Positions 24,237 to 33,250 of a stretch of 64,000 nucleotides of DNA are shown here, in pieces. The stretch covers positions 799,390 through 863,389 of the forward strand of contig NZ_KB911579.1 of assembly GCF_000383575.1 (NCBI RefSeq), written 5' to 3'. The position numbers and the translations under genes were made by a program. The notes below the pieces were generated by a model. That model was not told the origin of the DNA. It ran no database searches and worked only from the letters and a program-made list of their open reading frames with translations. Numbering within the stretch: the first letter of the stretch is position 1; the number at the start of each line of letters is the position of its first letter. The DNA comes from Salinispora oceanensis (GTDB taxonomy: Bacteria > Actinomycetota > Actinomycetes > Mycobacteriales > Micromonosporaceae).

Positions 24237-26274
24237 GGTCGAGCCGGCCGCGGGCGAACGCGTCCACCCGACCCCACCGGCCCGGAATATCCAGCACCTC
24301 GATCCGCCCCATCCCCGCTGGCAGGCGCGGCTCGACAACCAGGTGGCCCTGGTGTGGCTCCAGCCCGAGCATCGTCCGCAGCAGCAACAGTGGGGCGCCG
24401 GTGGACCAGGCCTGGGGCGTACACGCGGTCGGGTATTCGACCGGGAACTTGGTCAGCTCCCGTGGGTAGCCGCCGAACGCCTCCGGCAGCCGACCGTCGA
24501 AGTAGCGGGCGGCGTCGAGGATGCCGTTGGCGACCGTCGCCGCCTCCTCCGCGAAGCCATACTTGCGCAGGCCCCAGGCGACGAACGAGTTGTCGAACGG
24601 CCAGATGGTGCCGTTGTGATAGCCGATCGGGTTGTATCGGGCCTCTCCCCTGGCCAGCGTCCGCACCCCCCAGCCGGAGAAGAGCCGTGGCCCCACCAGG
24701 TGTTCGGCGATTCTCGGGGCTCGCTCGTCGTCGACGATTCCGCTCCAGAGCAGATGCCCGAGGTTGGAACTGAGCACGTCGCACTGCCGGCCGTCCGGGT
24801 CCAGGGCGAGCGCATAGTACTCACCGTCCTCCACCCACCACTCCCGGTTGAACCGTTCCTTGAGGTCGGCCGCCTCCCGCTCCAGTTGCTCGGCGTAGGC
24901 CGGGTCGTCCCAGAACTCGCGGGCCAGCCGCGCGGCCCGCATCTTCGCGTCGTACGCGTATCCCTGCACCTCGCAGGTGGCGCGGGGGAACGGTGGCAGG
25001 GTGCCGTCGCGGTAGGAGATGGAGTCCCAGGAGTCCTTCCAGCACTGGTTCTCCAGCCCGGTGTCGGTGTTGCGTCGTTCGTACCAGATGTAACCGTTGC
25101 CCACCAGGTCGGCGCAGCTATCGATCCATTTCAACGCAGCCCGACACTCGACCTGCAGCGCCCGTACCAGATCGGCGTCTCCGCTCCACCGCTCGTACTC
25201 GTCGAGGAGCACGATGAACAGCGGGGTCGCGTCCACCGAGCCGTAGTACGGCGAGTGGGGCTGCTCCTCGAAGGCGGCCGTCTCGCCGTACCGCATCTCG
25301 TGCAGAATCCGGCCCGGGTCCTCCTCCCGGAAGTCGTCGAACCGGGTGCCCTGAAGGGCGGCGAGGATCTGTAGCGTCGTCTTGGCGAGTTCCGGGGTGA
25401 ACGGCAGTACCTGCAGGCAGGTCAGGATGCTGTCCCGGCCGAACATGGTCATGAACCACGGCAGGCCGGCGGCCGGTAGCGCCGCCCCACCCAGCGAGAA
25501 CGGAACGAAGCGCAGCGCCGCCAGGTCGACCAGGCAGCGGTGGTATGTCGCGGTCAGATCCTCGCGTTCACTGTTGACCTTGGGAGCGTTCGCGATCCAC
25601 TCCTTGAGGTCCTGTTCCAGGGCGAGCCGCTCGTCGCCGTGCGCACGCAACCCCCTGCGCAGGTCCCGGCCGCTGGGGCCGAGGGTCAGGGTCCGGACGT
25701 CGATCTCCGCCACCCACTGCTCATTCGCCGCCAGATCGATGGTGTACGCGAAGCCGCCCTGGTCGAACCGGGCGGGCACCGACGAGGTGATCATGGTTTC
25801 GCGCCGGAAGTTGCCGCGCCGGTAGCCCAACCGCAGCCGGTCCGACTCGGCCTCGGTGTAGAGCTCGCCCTTCTTGTTCAGCTGGTCGTCCTTGATCTCG
25901 AACAGGTCGGCGAAGTCGGCTGCCGCCGCCATCCGAACCTCCAGCTCGACCGGATTCTCGTCGTGATTGAGAATGGTGAGCGTCTCCCGAAAACTTCCCC
26001 CCACCGCCCGTTCCCGGATCACCGAGAGCTTGGCGTCCACGTAGTGCGTCGCCGCCCCCGGCACCAGGAAGAACCGCGCCTCGTAGTACTGCAGGTCGTC
26101 ATAGGAGAGCGGGTTGAGCCGTTCGCCGTTGACCGTCAGCACCCAGGTGGACAGGAAGCGGGTGTCGAGGGAGAAGAGACCGGTCGGCTCGTTCGGCGTC
26201 GCCTCGATGTCCCCACTCTCCGCAGAGACCACGAAGGTATTGCCGTCGAGGATGCGTACCGTGTTACCCGGCAT
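24217..26274 (-). CDS. Glycogen-debranching-type glucosidase (amylo-alpha-1,6-glucosidase family)
   Basis: A cytoplasmic two-domain protein of 685 residues. The first about 230 residues are the N-terminal beta-sandwich of bacterial glycogen debranching enzymes (GLFSLDTRFLSTW; RERAVGGSFRETLTI), the rest an (alpha/alpha)6 barrel with PWFMTMFGRDSILTCLQ and the acidic blocks of GH63/GH133-like enzymes. It probably trims alpha-glucans, but oligosaccharide specificity is open. ATG 26274 overlaps the stop of the SCP2-like gene (TGATG). Its 3' end has been duplicated. Confidence 0.85.
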   Translation of the reverse strand: MPGNTVRILDGNTFVVSAESGDIEATPNEPTGLFSLDTRFLSTWVLTVNGERLNPLSYDDLQYYEARFFLVPGAATHYVDAKLSVIRERAVGGSFRETLTILNHDENPVELEVRMAAAADFADLFEIKDDQLNKKGELYTEAESDRLRLGYRRGNFRRETMITSSVPARFDQGGFAYTIDLAANEQWVAEIDVRTLTLGPSGRDLRRGLRAHGDERLALEQDLKEWIANAPKVNSEREDLTATYHRCLVDLAALRFVPFSLGGAALPAAGLPWFMTMFGRDSILTCLQVLPFTPELAKTTLQILAALQGTRFDDFREEDPGRILHEMRYGETAAFEEQPHSPYYGSVDATPLFIVLLDEYERWSGDADLVRALQVECRAALKWIDSCADLVGNGYIWYERRNTDTGLENQCWKDSWDSISYRDGTLPPFPRATCEVQGYAYDAKMRAARLAREFWDDPAYAEQLEREAADLKERFNREWWVEDGEYYALALDPDGRQCDVLSSNLGHLLWSGIVDDERAPRIAEHLVGPRLFSGWGVRTLARGEARYNPIGYHNGTIWPFDNSFVAWGLRKYGFAEEAATVANGILDAARYFDGRLPEAFGGYPRELTKFPVEYPTACTPQAWSTGAPLLLLRTMLGLEPHQGHLVVEPRLPAGMGRIEVLDIPGRWGRVDAFARGRLDLRRRGE

Positions 26275-26645
26275 CAACGAACCTCCCGCTCGAAGGCTCG
26301 ACGCGGTCCACGCGCGCGTGGGTCGCCCGGGAAGAGCCGCTCCACCTGGACGAAGAGCCGTGGATCACCGCTGACCCTCAGGTCTCCCCGCAGGCTGGCC
26401 GCGATGGCGTGTTCTCGACCGGCGGCCAACTCCTCAAAGAGCGCCGGGCTGAGCCCGATGACCGCGTCGGCCTCCAGGTCCTCCCGGCTCACCCGCAACC
26501 GCCCCCGGTCGATCCGGAGGAACCAGTGCGTCGTGTGCGCCCCCTCGTGCAGGTCGAACCGGACCGTCGCGGTGGCCCGCATCAGCAGCGGCTCGTAGCC
26601 CCGCCGGTCGAGATCCTTGAAGAAGGCCGTGGTCGCTTCCGACAT
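26274..26645 (-). CDS. SCP2 sterol-binding-fold domain protein
   Basis: A 123-residue protein with the compact SCP2 pattern: TATVRFDLHEG, HWFLRIDRGRLRVSRE, and ADAVIGLSPALFEELAAGR leading to the alpha-helical lipid-tunnel region. SCP2-like domains bind hydrophobic ligands. Its one-base overlap with the debranching enzyme gene implies cotranscription, though a functional link is unclear. SD GGAGGT is eight bases before ATG 26645, so longer upstream frames are not used. Confidence 0.8.
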   Translation of the reverse strand: MSEATTAFFKDLDRRGYEPLLMRATATVRFDLHEGAHTTHWFLRIDRGRLRVSREDLEADAVIGLSPALFEELAAGREHAIAASLRGDLRVSGDPRLFVQVERLFPGDPRARGPRRAFEREVR

Positions 26646-26808
26646 GGGTCCCACCTCCCGCCGGCCCGTCCGTACGCGCGACTGGGCTGCCCATGGCACC
26701 ACCCCAACGTCGTGCCATCGCCTCCGGGCACGGGTCCCCCGATCCGGAGCGGTCAACCTCGCCCGGATCGGGTGAGACCTAGCCAGGCCGAGACCTGGCC
26801 GGGCCGCG

Positions 26809-27225
26809 CTAGTTGTTCGGGTCGTCCGCGCTGATGTCCGCGAGCACCGACTGTGGTTCGCGCTCCACCGCCAGGTCCCCCATCGACACCAGGCCGATCA
26901 GCTGCCCGTCCTCGACCACCGGCAGCCGACGCACCGCGTACGTCCGCATCAGGTCGGCGGCGGCCACGGCGTCGTCGTGCTGACTGACCGTGATCACATC
27001 CCGGGTGGTGATCTCGTTCAACCGGGTCGAGGCCGGATTCATGTTCTCCGCCACCGCCCGAACGGTAATGTCACGATCTGTTACGATGCCAACGACATCG
27101 TCACCATCGGTGACCACAACGTCCCCGATGGCGCAGTCCCGCATCTCCTGGGCGGCCGCGATGAGCGTGTCGTTGCCGTCCATCGTCACCAACCGGGTCG
27201 TCATGAATTCTTCGACCGTTGTCAT
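26809..27225 (-). CDS. CBS-domain pair protein
   Basis: A stand-alone tandem CBS (Bateman) module of 138 residues. CBS1 is about residues 7-62 (FMTTRLVTMDGNDTL... GIVTDRDI), CBS2 about 72-127 (TTRDVITVSQHDDAVAAADLM... GLVSMGDLA). Such proteins sense adenine nucleotides or related ligands; this family is common in actinobacteria and often stress- or hypoxia-related. SD GGGGAG precedes the ATG. Confidence 0.9.
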   Translation of the reverse strand: MTTVEEFMTTRLVTMDGNDTLIAAAQEMRDCAIGDVVVTDGDDVVGIVTDRDITVRAVAENMNPASTRLNEITTRDVITVSQHDDAVAAADLMRTYAVRRLPVVEDGQLIGLVSMGDLAVEREPQSVLADISADDPNN

Positions 27226-27308
27226 GGTGCTCCCCTCTCGCTGTCGGCACCGCGGACTACCCCCACCGGGGCGGCAGGTAACGAGCCCGGACGCGATGGG
27301 GTGGCCGT

Positions 27309-27746
27309 TCAGCCGCGCGGGGGCAGGCCGTAGACACGCTCGACGTGCAGTCGCAACACCAGCCGGCGCTGCGCCACCATCTCCCGGCGGAAGTCGTCCC
27401 AGTCCGGGTGTTCACCCTGCATCGCCCGGTAGAGGGCGACCAGCTCCTCGACCGTGGGATCGTCCGGGCGCTCGGCGACCGGAGTCAGCTCGGCCCGCCC
27501 CTCGGCGACCGCGTACGACCAGCCGGCCCCGCTGCTGACGTGGAAGCTGGCCCGCGGGTCCCGGCGCAGGTTGGCGACCTTGGCCCGGTTGTCGGTGACC
27601 GAGCTCCGGATCAGCCCGGCCGCCGGGTCGTACTGGTAGAGCACGGTGGAGAGCTGCGCCGGCCCGTCCCGCCGCAGCGTCGCCAACACACCCATCCGGT
27701 GCTCCGCGAGGAGCTCGAGCAGCGGCGCCTGGCTCTGGTCGGTCAC
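27309..27746 (-). CDS. PPOX-class F420-dependent oxidoreductase/split-barrel protein
   Basis: A 145-residue split-barrel flavin/F420-binding protein. HRMGVLATLRRDGPAQLSTVLY, followed by VANLRRDPRASFHV and a late EYRAMQGEHPDW-like helix (here LYRAMQGEHPDWDDF), is typical of the actinobacterial PPOX/FDOR-B set. F420 rather than FMN use is inferred from the family. GTG 27746 has GGGAGG five bases upstream. It lies between the CBS gene and asd, on the same strand as both. Confidence 0.85.
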   Translation of the reverse strand: MTDQSQAPLLELLAEHRMGVLATLRRDGPAQLSTVLYQYDPAAGLIRSSVTDNRAKVANLRRDPRASFHVSSGAGWSYAVAEGRAELTPVAERPDDPTVEELVALYRAMQGEHPDWDDFRREMVAQRRLVLRLHVERVYGLPPRG

Positions 27747-27828
27747 GGTTGCCTCCCTCGTCGGGTCACCCACAATCCAAACACGTTCGGCGCCGCCCCG
27801 GGGGTATGAGCGGCGCCGACGGTGTGGC

Positions 27829-28935
<1,107 letters not shown>

Positions 28936-28954
28936 TCAGCGTGGCGGTGGGCGG

Positions 28955-30301
28955 TCAGCGTGTGCTGGTGCTGACCTCCCCCAGGCCGGTCGCCGCCAGC
29001 TCGGCCTGGATCAGGGCGGCGTCCCCCTCGACCACCAGGGTCAGCTCCTCCGGGTGCAGGTGCGCGGCGGCGGCCGCCGAGACCTCCTCGACCTCGGCGG
29101 CGAGCAGCGCCGTACGCAGCCGGGCGTGGTAGTCGTCAGGCAGGTCGTGGACGACCAGCGTGGTCAGCGCCGCGGCGATCGCCCGCGGGGTCTGCAACTC
29201 GACCGAGAGCTGGCCGGCCAGCCAGGAGCGGGCCACCGCCAGCTCCGGCTCGGTCACCCCGGTCTGCTGGGTACGGGTGATCTCGCTGACCGCCTCGACC
29301 AACGCGGGCGCGGTCACCGCGGTCTGCACGCCGGAGCTGACCGCGAACCGCCCGAACCGACGCGACGACACGAAGTCACCCCGGATCCCGTACGTGTAGC
29401 CCCGCACCTCACGGATCAGATGGTTGAGCCGGGAGGTGAAGGCGCCACCGAGAACGGTGCCGGCGAGCCGCATCGGCACATGGTCGGGGTGTGCGCGGTG
29501 CGGCGACGGATGCCCGAGCCGCAGCGTCGACTGCACCGAACCCGGCCGGTCCACCAAGATGATCTTGCGGCCCTGTCGCGGGGTTAACTGGACCGGGCCA
29601 CCCCGGTCCACCGCGCCGCCACCGGTGCCGGCGAACGCCGTCGCCGCGAGCGCGTCCAGGTCGAGGCGCTCCAGGTCCCCGACGACGATCAGAGTGCCCG
29701 GCCGAAGGAACCACTCCGAGTGGAAGATGCGGATGTCCTCGACCTCCAGCGCGGCCACCGTCTCCGGGTCGCCGTACAGCGGTCGGCCCCAGCGGTTCTC
29801 GACACCGAACAGGTCAGCCCGCAGCGCCGCATCGGCCCGCGGGCCCGGATTCGCCCAATCCATGCGCTGGGCGGTCGCCTCGTCGTCGCGGACCCGCCGG
29901 ACGTCGTCCGGTTCCAGCCGCGGCGTACGCACCGCCTCCGCCAACAGCTCCACGGCGGCGGGCAGCCGATCCACCGGCGCCTGCACGCTCACCTGGAAGG
30001 AGTCCCAGTCCAGGCCGGCCACCAGCTCGGTGCCGAGCGCCTCGATTGCCAGCGCGTACGACGTCGCGTCCCGCTGCGCTGTCCCCTCTTCCAGCGCCTT
30101 GGCGAGCACCGCGCCCAGCCCCTCCCGCCCCGGTGATTCGCGGCCGGCGCCGGCGTCGAGCAGCAACAGCGCCACCGCCAGCGACTGCCCCGGCAGGTGC
30201 GCGGCGACCAGCTGCCCACCCGCGACACCGCGGCGGACCACCTGCGGAAACCGGTACGGTCGGGCGGCCCCCGGACCGGGCCGGGTGCTGATCAGCGTCA
30301 T
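28955..30301 (-). CDS. M16 peptidase family protein lacking the zinc motif (partner subunit)
   Basis: A 448-residue protein with the M16 fold. At the position of the zinc-binding HxxEH it reads GLGAVLAKALEEGT, so it should be inactive on its own. It retains the C-terminal partner-type glycine-rich loop (FTSRLNHLIREVRGYTYGI, with RxxxxxxY). In two-chain M16 enzymes such a subunit completes the active chamber. Its ATG overlaps the stop of the catalytic partner upstream (ATGA), which supports an obligate heterodimer. Confidence 0.88.
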   Translation of the reverse strand: MTLISTRPGPGAARPYRFPQVVRRGVAGGQLVAAHLPGQSLAVALLLLDAGAGRESPGREGLGAVLAKALEEGTAQRDATSYALAIEALGTELVAGLDWDSFQVSVQAPVDRLPAAVELLAEAVRTPRLEPDDVRRVRDDEATAQRMDWANPGPRADAALRADLFGVENRWGRPLYGDPETVAALEVEDIRIFHSEWFLRPGTLIVVGDLERLDLDALAATAFAGTGGGAVDRGGPVQLTPRQGRKIILVDRPGSVQSTLRLGHPSPHRAHPDHVPMRLAGTVLGGAFTSRLNHLIREVRGYTYGIRGDFVSSRRFGRFAVSSGVQTAVTAPALVEAVSEITRTQQTGVTEPELAVARSWLAGQLSVELQTPRAIAAALTTLVVHDLPDDYHARLRTALLAAEVEEVSAAAAAHLHPEELTLVVEGDAALIQAELAATGLGEVSTSTR

Positions 30302-31590
30302 GAGCTCTCCTCGGGCAGGTAGGTCAGGGTCACCCGGTCGGCCGGGGCGAGCACCTCGGCGGCTACCGCCGCGATTTGCTCGGCGGTCACCGCCAGCCAC
30401 GCCGGCAGCCGCTCGGCCGCCCGGCGCGGGTCACCGAACTGTGTCGCGTACCGGCCGAGGGTGTCGGCCCGGCCCTCCACCGTCGACATCTGCCGCCACC
30501 AGGCGGTGCTGAGCAGCGCCTTGGCCCGGTCCAACTCCGCGGCGGTAACCGGCACGGTGGCCAACTCGTCAACGACCTCGCCCAACCCGGCAGCCAACCG
30601 CTCGGCCGACACCCCGGGGCGGGCGGTGGCGGTGGCGATCAACGGCGCTGGGGCATACGCCAGGTCCACCCCGTACGCCCCGACCAGGTCCGGCTGCGCG
30701 ATCCGTTCCCCGTCGGCGAGCCGCTGGTAGAGCCGGCTGCCCCGCCCGCTGCCGAGGACGGTGGCGAGCACGCTGGTCACGTCGTAGCCGGCGGTGCCGA
30801 ACGGGTGGGTCCGGTGCGCGACGTACACCCGGGGGGCGGGCACCTCGGTGACGACCGACTCCGTCGTCGCCACGCCGCTGCCGGGAACGTGCTGGCCGTC
30901 CGGCGCGGCGGGGATCTCCGATCGGGCCGGGATCGCGCCGAAGTACTTCTCGGCCAGGGCGAACACCTCGTCGGCGGAGGTGTCGCCGACGACCGTCAGA
31001 ACAGCGTTGTTCGGCGCGTAGTACGCGGAGTGGAACGCCTGGAAGGTGGGGAGGTCGGCGGCGTTCAAATCGGCCATCGAGCCGATCGTCGCATGGTGAT
31101 AGGGGTGGCCCGGCGGGTAGAGCAGTGGTAGCAGCCGCAGCCAGGCGTCGCCGTACGGGACGTTCTCGTAGCGCTGCCGTCGCTCGTTCTTGACCACGTC
31201 CCGCTGGTTGTCCAGCGTCTCCTGGGTCAACGCCGGCACCAACCCGCCCATCCGGTCGGCTTCGAGCCAGAGGGCCAGCTCAAGGTGCTCGGCGGGGACC
31301 GTCTCGAAGTAGTTGGTGCGGTCCGGGTTGGTGGTGGCGTTGAGGGACCCACCACACCCCTGGACCAGCTTCATGTGTTCGGTCTTCGCCACGTTTGTCG
31401 AGCCCTCGAACATCAGGTGCTCGAAGAGGTGGGCGAAGCCGGTCTGCCCCTCCGGTTCGTGCCGGGAGCCGATGTCGTACCAGAGGTTCACGGCCACGGC
31501 CGGGGCGGTTCGATCCTCGCTCACCACCACGCGCAGGCCGTTGTCCAGTCGGGTTGTCTCGATGGGCCAGGGAAAACCGCTGTCGGGCAT
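30298..31590 (-). CDS. M16 family zinc metallopeptidase, catalytic subunit
   Basis: A 430-residue M16 peptidase. The inverted zinc motif HLFEH (GFAHLFEHLMFEG, near residue 55) is followed by the distal glutamate region. Substrates of such insulinase-like enzymes are unstructured peptides, including signal or transit peptide remnants. No signal peptide is evident. It forms a two-gene operon with the zinc-less partner. The promoter is probably leaderless. Confidence 0.92.
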   Translation of the reverse strand: MPDSGFPWPIETTRLDNGLRVVVSEDRTAPAVAVNLWYDIGSRHEPEGQTGFAHLFEHLMFEGSTNVAKTEHMKLVQGCGGSLNATTNPDRTNYFETVPAEHLELALWLEADRMGGLVPALTQETLDNQRDVVKNERRQRYENVPYGDAWLRLLPLLYPPGHPYHHATIGSMADLNAADLPTFQAFHSAYYAPNNAVLTVVGDTSADEVFALAEKYFGAIPARSEIPAAPDGQHVPGSGVATTESVVTEVPAPRVYVAHRTHPFGTAGYDVTSVLATVLGSGRGSRLYQRLADGERIAQPDLVGAYGVDLAYAPAPLIATATARPGVSAERLAAGLGEVVDELATVPVTAAELDRAKALLSTAWWRQMSTVEGRADTLGRYATQFGDPRRAAERLPAWLAVTAEQIAAVAAEVLAPADRVTLTYLPEESS

Positions 31591-31596
31591 GGGAGG

Positions 31597-31602
31597 ACGC
31601 TA
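31597..31602 (-). promoter_or_regulatory. Probable -10 box (TAGCGT on the minus strand) for the M16 operon
   Basis: Six bases (CCTCCC) lie between it and the ATG at 31590. Those bases are not a Shine-Dalgarno sequence, so a leaderless transcript is likely. Confidence 0.45.
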
Positions 31603-31651
31603 TCCGATCTCCGGGGCGCGTGGACGGTGCGCCGCGGGACGGGCCCGACGC

Positions 31652-31750
31652 GGGGACCGTCCGCCGCAGGACAGGGCCCGAAGCGGGGACCGTCCGCCGC
31701 GGGACGGGGCCCGAAGCGGGGACCGTCCGCCGCGGGACGGGGCCCGACGC
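31652..31750. repeat. Three tandem 33 bp units with internal hairpins, plus a degenerate fourth
   Basis: Units 31652-31684, 31685-31717 and 31718-31750 differ at very few bases; 31621-31651 is a worn copy. Each unit contains CCGTCC-GCCGCG-GGACGG, which can form a stem-loop, so the array could act as a stacked terminator downstream of the PhoX-like gene, which ends at 31782. Confidence 0.85.
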
Positions 31751-31781
31751 GCCGGTTCGGCCGCGGGCCCCGCCGGCTCGC

Positions 31782-32933
31782 TCAGCGGAACGGGCCGCGC
31801 ACCTCGTAGGTGATGCCACCGGAGGACGATCCGGAGGTGCCGCGCTGGGACGAGAAGTAGAACCGGGTGCCGTCGGGGGAGAACGCCGGACCACAGATCT
31901 CCGACCGGGACTGACCGGTGATCCGCAGGAACGGGGCGACGACCTCGTCCGGGGTAATTATGTTGATCTCCATGTTGCCGCCGTCCTCGGCGACGTAGAG
32001 GTCACCGCCGGCGGTACCGGTGATGTTGTCCACCCCGGTCAGCGGGGCGGTGCCGGAGACCAACGAGTCGTCGTACGCCAGGTCGATCCGCTCGTTGACC
32101 GCGTCGTACGCCCAGACCCGGTTGTCCCCCTTCGTGGTGAACCAACAGGTCCCGTCGGCGTACCAACAGCCCTCCCCGCCGTTGAACCGCTTCGCCCCGG
32201 AGACCTGGTCACGCGTGTACGTCGGCGATCCGTCTGGGTCGGGCACCGGGGCCCAGGACACCGGGCCGCTGGTGGCGGCGCCGCCCACCAGCACCTCCAG
32301 GGTGCCGGCCGAGAGGTCGCCCCAGGTCGTCGGCCGGAACCGGTAGAGGCAGCCGTCCCGCTCATCCTCGGTGAGGTAGATCACCTGGCGACTTGGATCG
32401 CAGGCGGCGGCCTCATGCTTGAACAAACCCATCGCATCCCGCCGCAGGGCGTTCGCGCCACCGGTCGGGTAGGTCTCGTAGACGTAGCCCCGGCTGACCT
32501 CCTCGCAGGAGAGCCACGTCTCCCACGGTGTCGCCCCGCCGGCGCAGTTCTGCCGGGTGCCCGACAGGATCTGGTAGGCCGAGGCGATGCTGCCGTCAGC
32601 GTTGAACCGGACCGCCGACGCGCCACCACCCGGGGTGATCTCCGAGTTGGAGACGTAGATCCAGCCGGCACCGGCGGCGAAGCAGGCGCCACCGTCGGGT
32701 GCGTCGTGCCAGGTGTAGGCGGTACCGGTGACGGCCTGCCGGGAACGGGCCACGATCCGACTGGTGAATCCCACGGGCAGCTGGATACCCAGGGCGTCGG
32801 CCGACCGTAGGGGCCCGTAGGGGCTCTCCCCGGGCTGGGCGGGATCGGCCAGCGCGGCGCCAGCCCAGAGACTGCCGGAGAAGGCGGCGGCGCCACCGGC
32901 GACGCCAGCGCGGAGCAGAGTACGACGATCCAT
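31782..32933 (-). CDS. Tat-exported PhoX/DUF839-type protein (putative phosphatase)
   Basis: A 383-residue secreted beta-propeller-like protein. The N-terminus MDRRTLLRAGVAGGAAAF has a twin-arginine motif and a short hydrophobic core, ending near ALA-DPAQ. The mature part matches DUF839/PhoX: GGGASAVRFNADGS, TPWETWLSCEE, VDNITGTAGGDLYVAEDGG and CGPAFSPDGTRFYFSSQRG. PhoX enzymes are calcium/iron alkaline phosphatases; this shorter form may be a phosphatase or a relative without that activity. SD GGAGG lies seven bases before the ATG. Confidence 0.82.
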   Translation of the reverse strand: MDRRTLLRAGVAGGAAAFSGSLWAGAALADPAQPGESPYGPLRSADALGIQLPVGFTSRIVARSRQAVTGTAYTWHDAPDGGACFAAGAGWIYVSNSEITPGGGASAVRFNADGSIASAYQILSGTRQNCAGGATPWETWLSCEEVSRGYVYETYPTGGANALRRDAMGLFKHEAAACDPSRQVIYLTEDERDGCLYRFRPTTWGDLSAGTLEVLVGGAATSGPVSWAPVPDPDGSPTYTRDQVSGAKRFNGGEGCWYADGTCWFTTKGDNRVWAYDAVNERIDLAYDDSLVSGTAPLTGVDNITGTAGGDLYVAEDGGNMEINIITPDEVVAPFLRITGQSRSEICGPAFSPDGTRFYFSSQRGTSGSSSGGITYEVRGPFR

Positions 32934-33059
32934 CGAAAACCTCCGGGAGAGGGAGTGGTCGGTCGTTGGCGCCACAAACCTATCGATATCGCCATCGAAG
33001 CTGGTGAAAATCAGATGAGTACTTCCGTACGGGCAGGTGGCCATTGCCGTCGAGTCAGG

Positions 33060-33065
33060 TAGACT
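33060..33065 (+). promoter_or_regulatory. Probable -10 box (TAGACT) for the DAHP synthase leader
   Basis: Seven bases separate it from GTG 33073, the start of the aromatic leader peptide, so the leader mRNA probably begins with its own start codon. Confidence 0.5.
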
Positions 33066-33072
33066 CAGCGAC

Positions 33073-33132
33073 GTGACACACTCGTATCGATGGTTTAGGC
33101 AGCCGGCTCTCCCGCCGGTGACCTCATCGTGA
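33073..33132 (+). CDS. Aromatic leader peptide of a putative attenuator, 19 residues
   Basis: The frame reads MTHSYRWFRQPALPPVTSS and stops at TGA 33132. Tyr, Trp and Phe codons fall within four consecutive codons (TAT CGA TGG TTT, 33085-33096). A strong terminator follows 25 bases after the stop, and the DAHP synthase starts 118 bases after it. I infer that ribosome stalling when aromatic aminoacyl-tRNAs are scarce prevents termination. A -10 box at leaderless spacing supports translation from the GTG. Confidence 0.65.
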   Translation: MTHSYRWFRQPALPPVTSS

Positions 33133-33157
33133 GCTGAAGTCACCCGCACGAGCCGGC

Positions 33158-33185
33158 AAGGCAGGAGCTTCCGCTCCTGCCTTTT
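33158..33185 (+). terminator. Rho-independent terminator (attenuator) before DAHP synthase
   Basis: AAGGCAGGAGC (33158-33168) pairs with GCTCCTGCCTT (33173-33183) around a TTCC loop, followed by further T residues. A classical T-tailed terminator is rare in such GC-rich genomes. Lying between a Tyr-Trp-Phe leader peptide and the synthase start, it is best read as an attenuator. Confidence 0.8.
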
Positions 33186-33250
33186 TGCGTACGAGCAGCC
33201 GGCTCTCCCGGGCACCGGCCCCGGGCACGGTCGGCGAAGGGAAGCCCACC

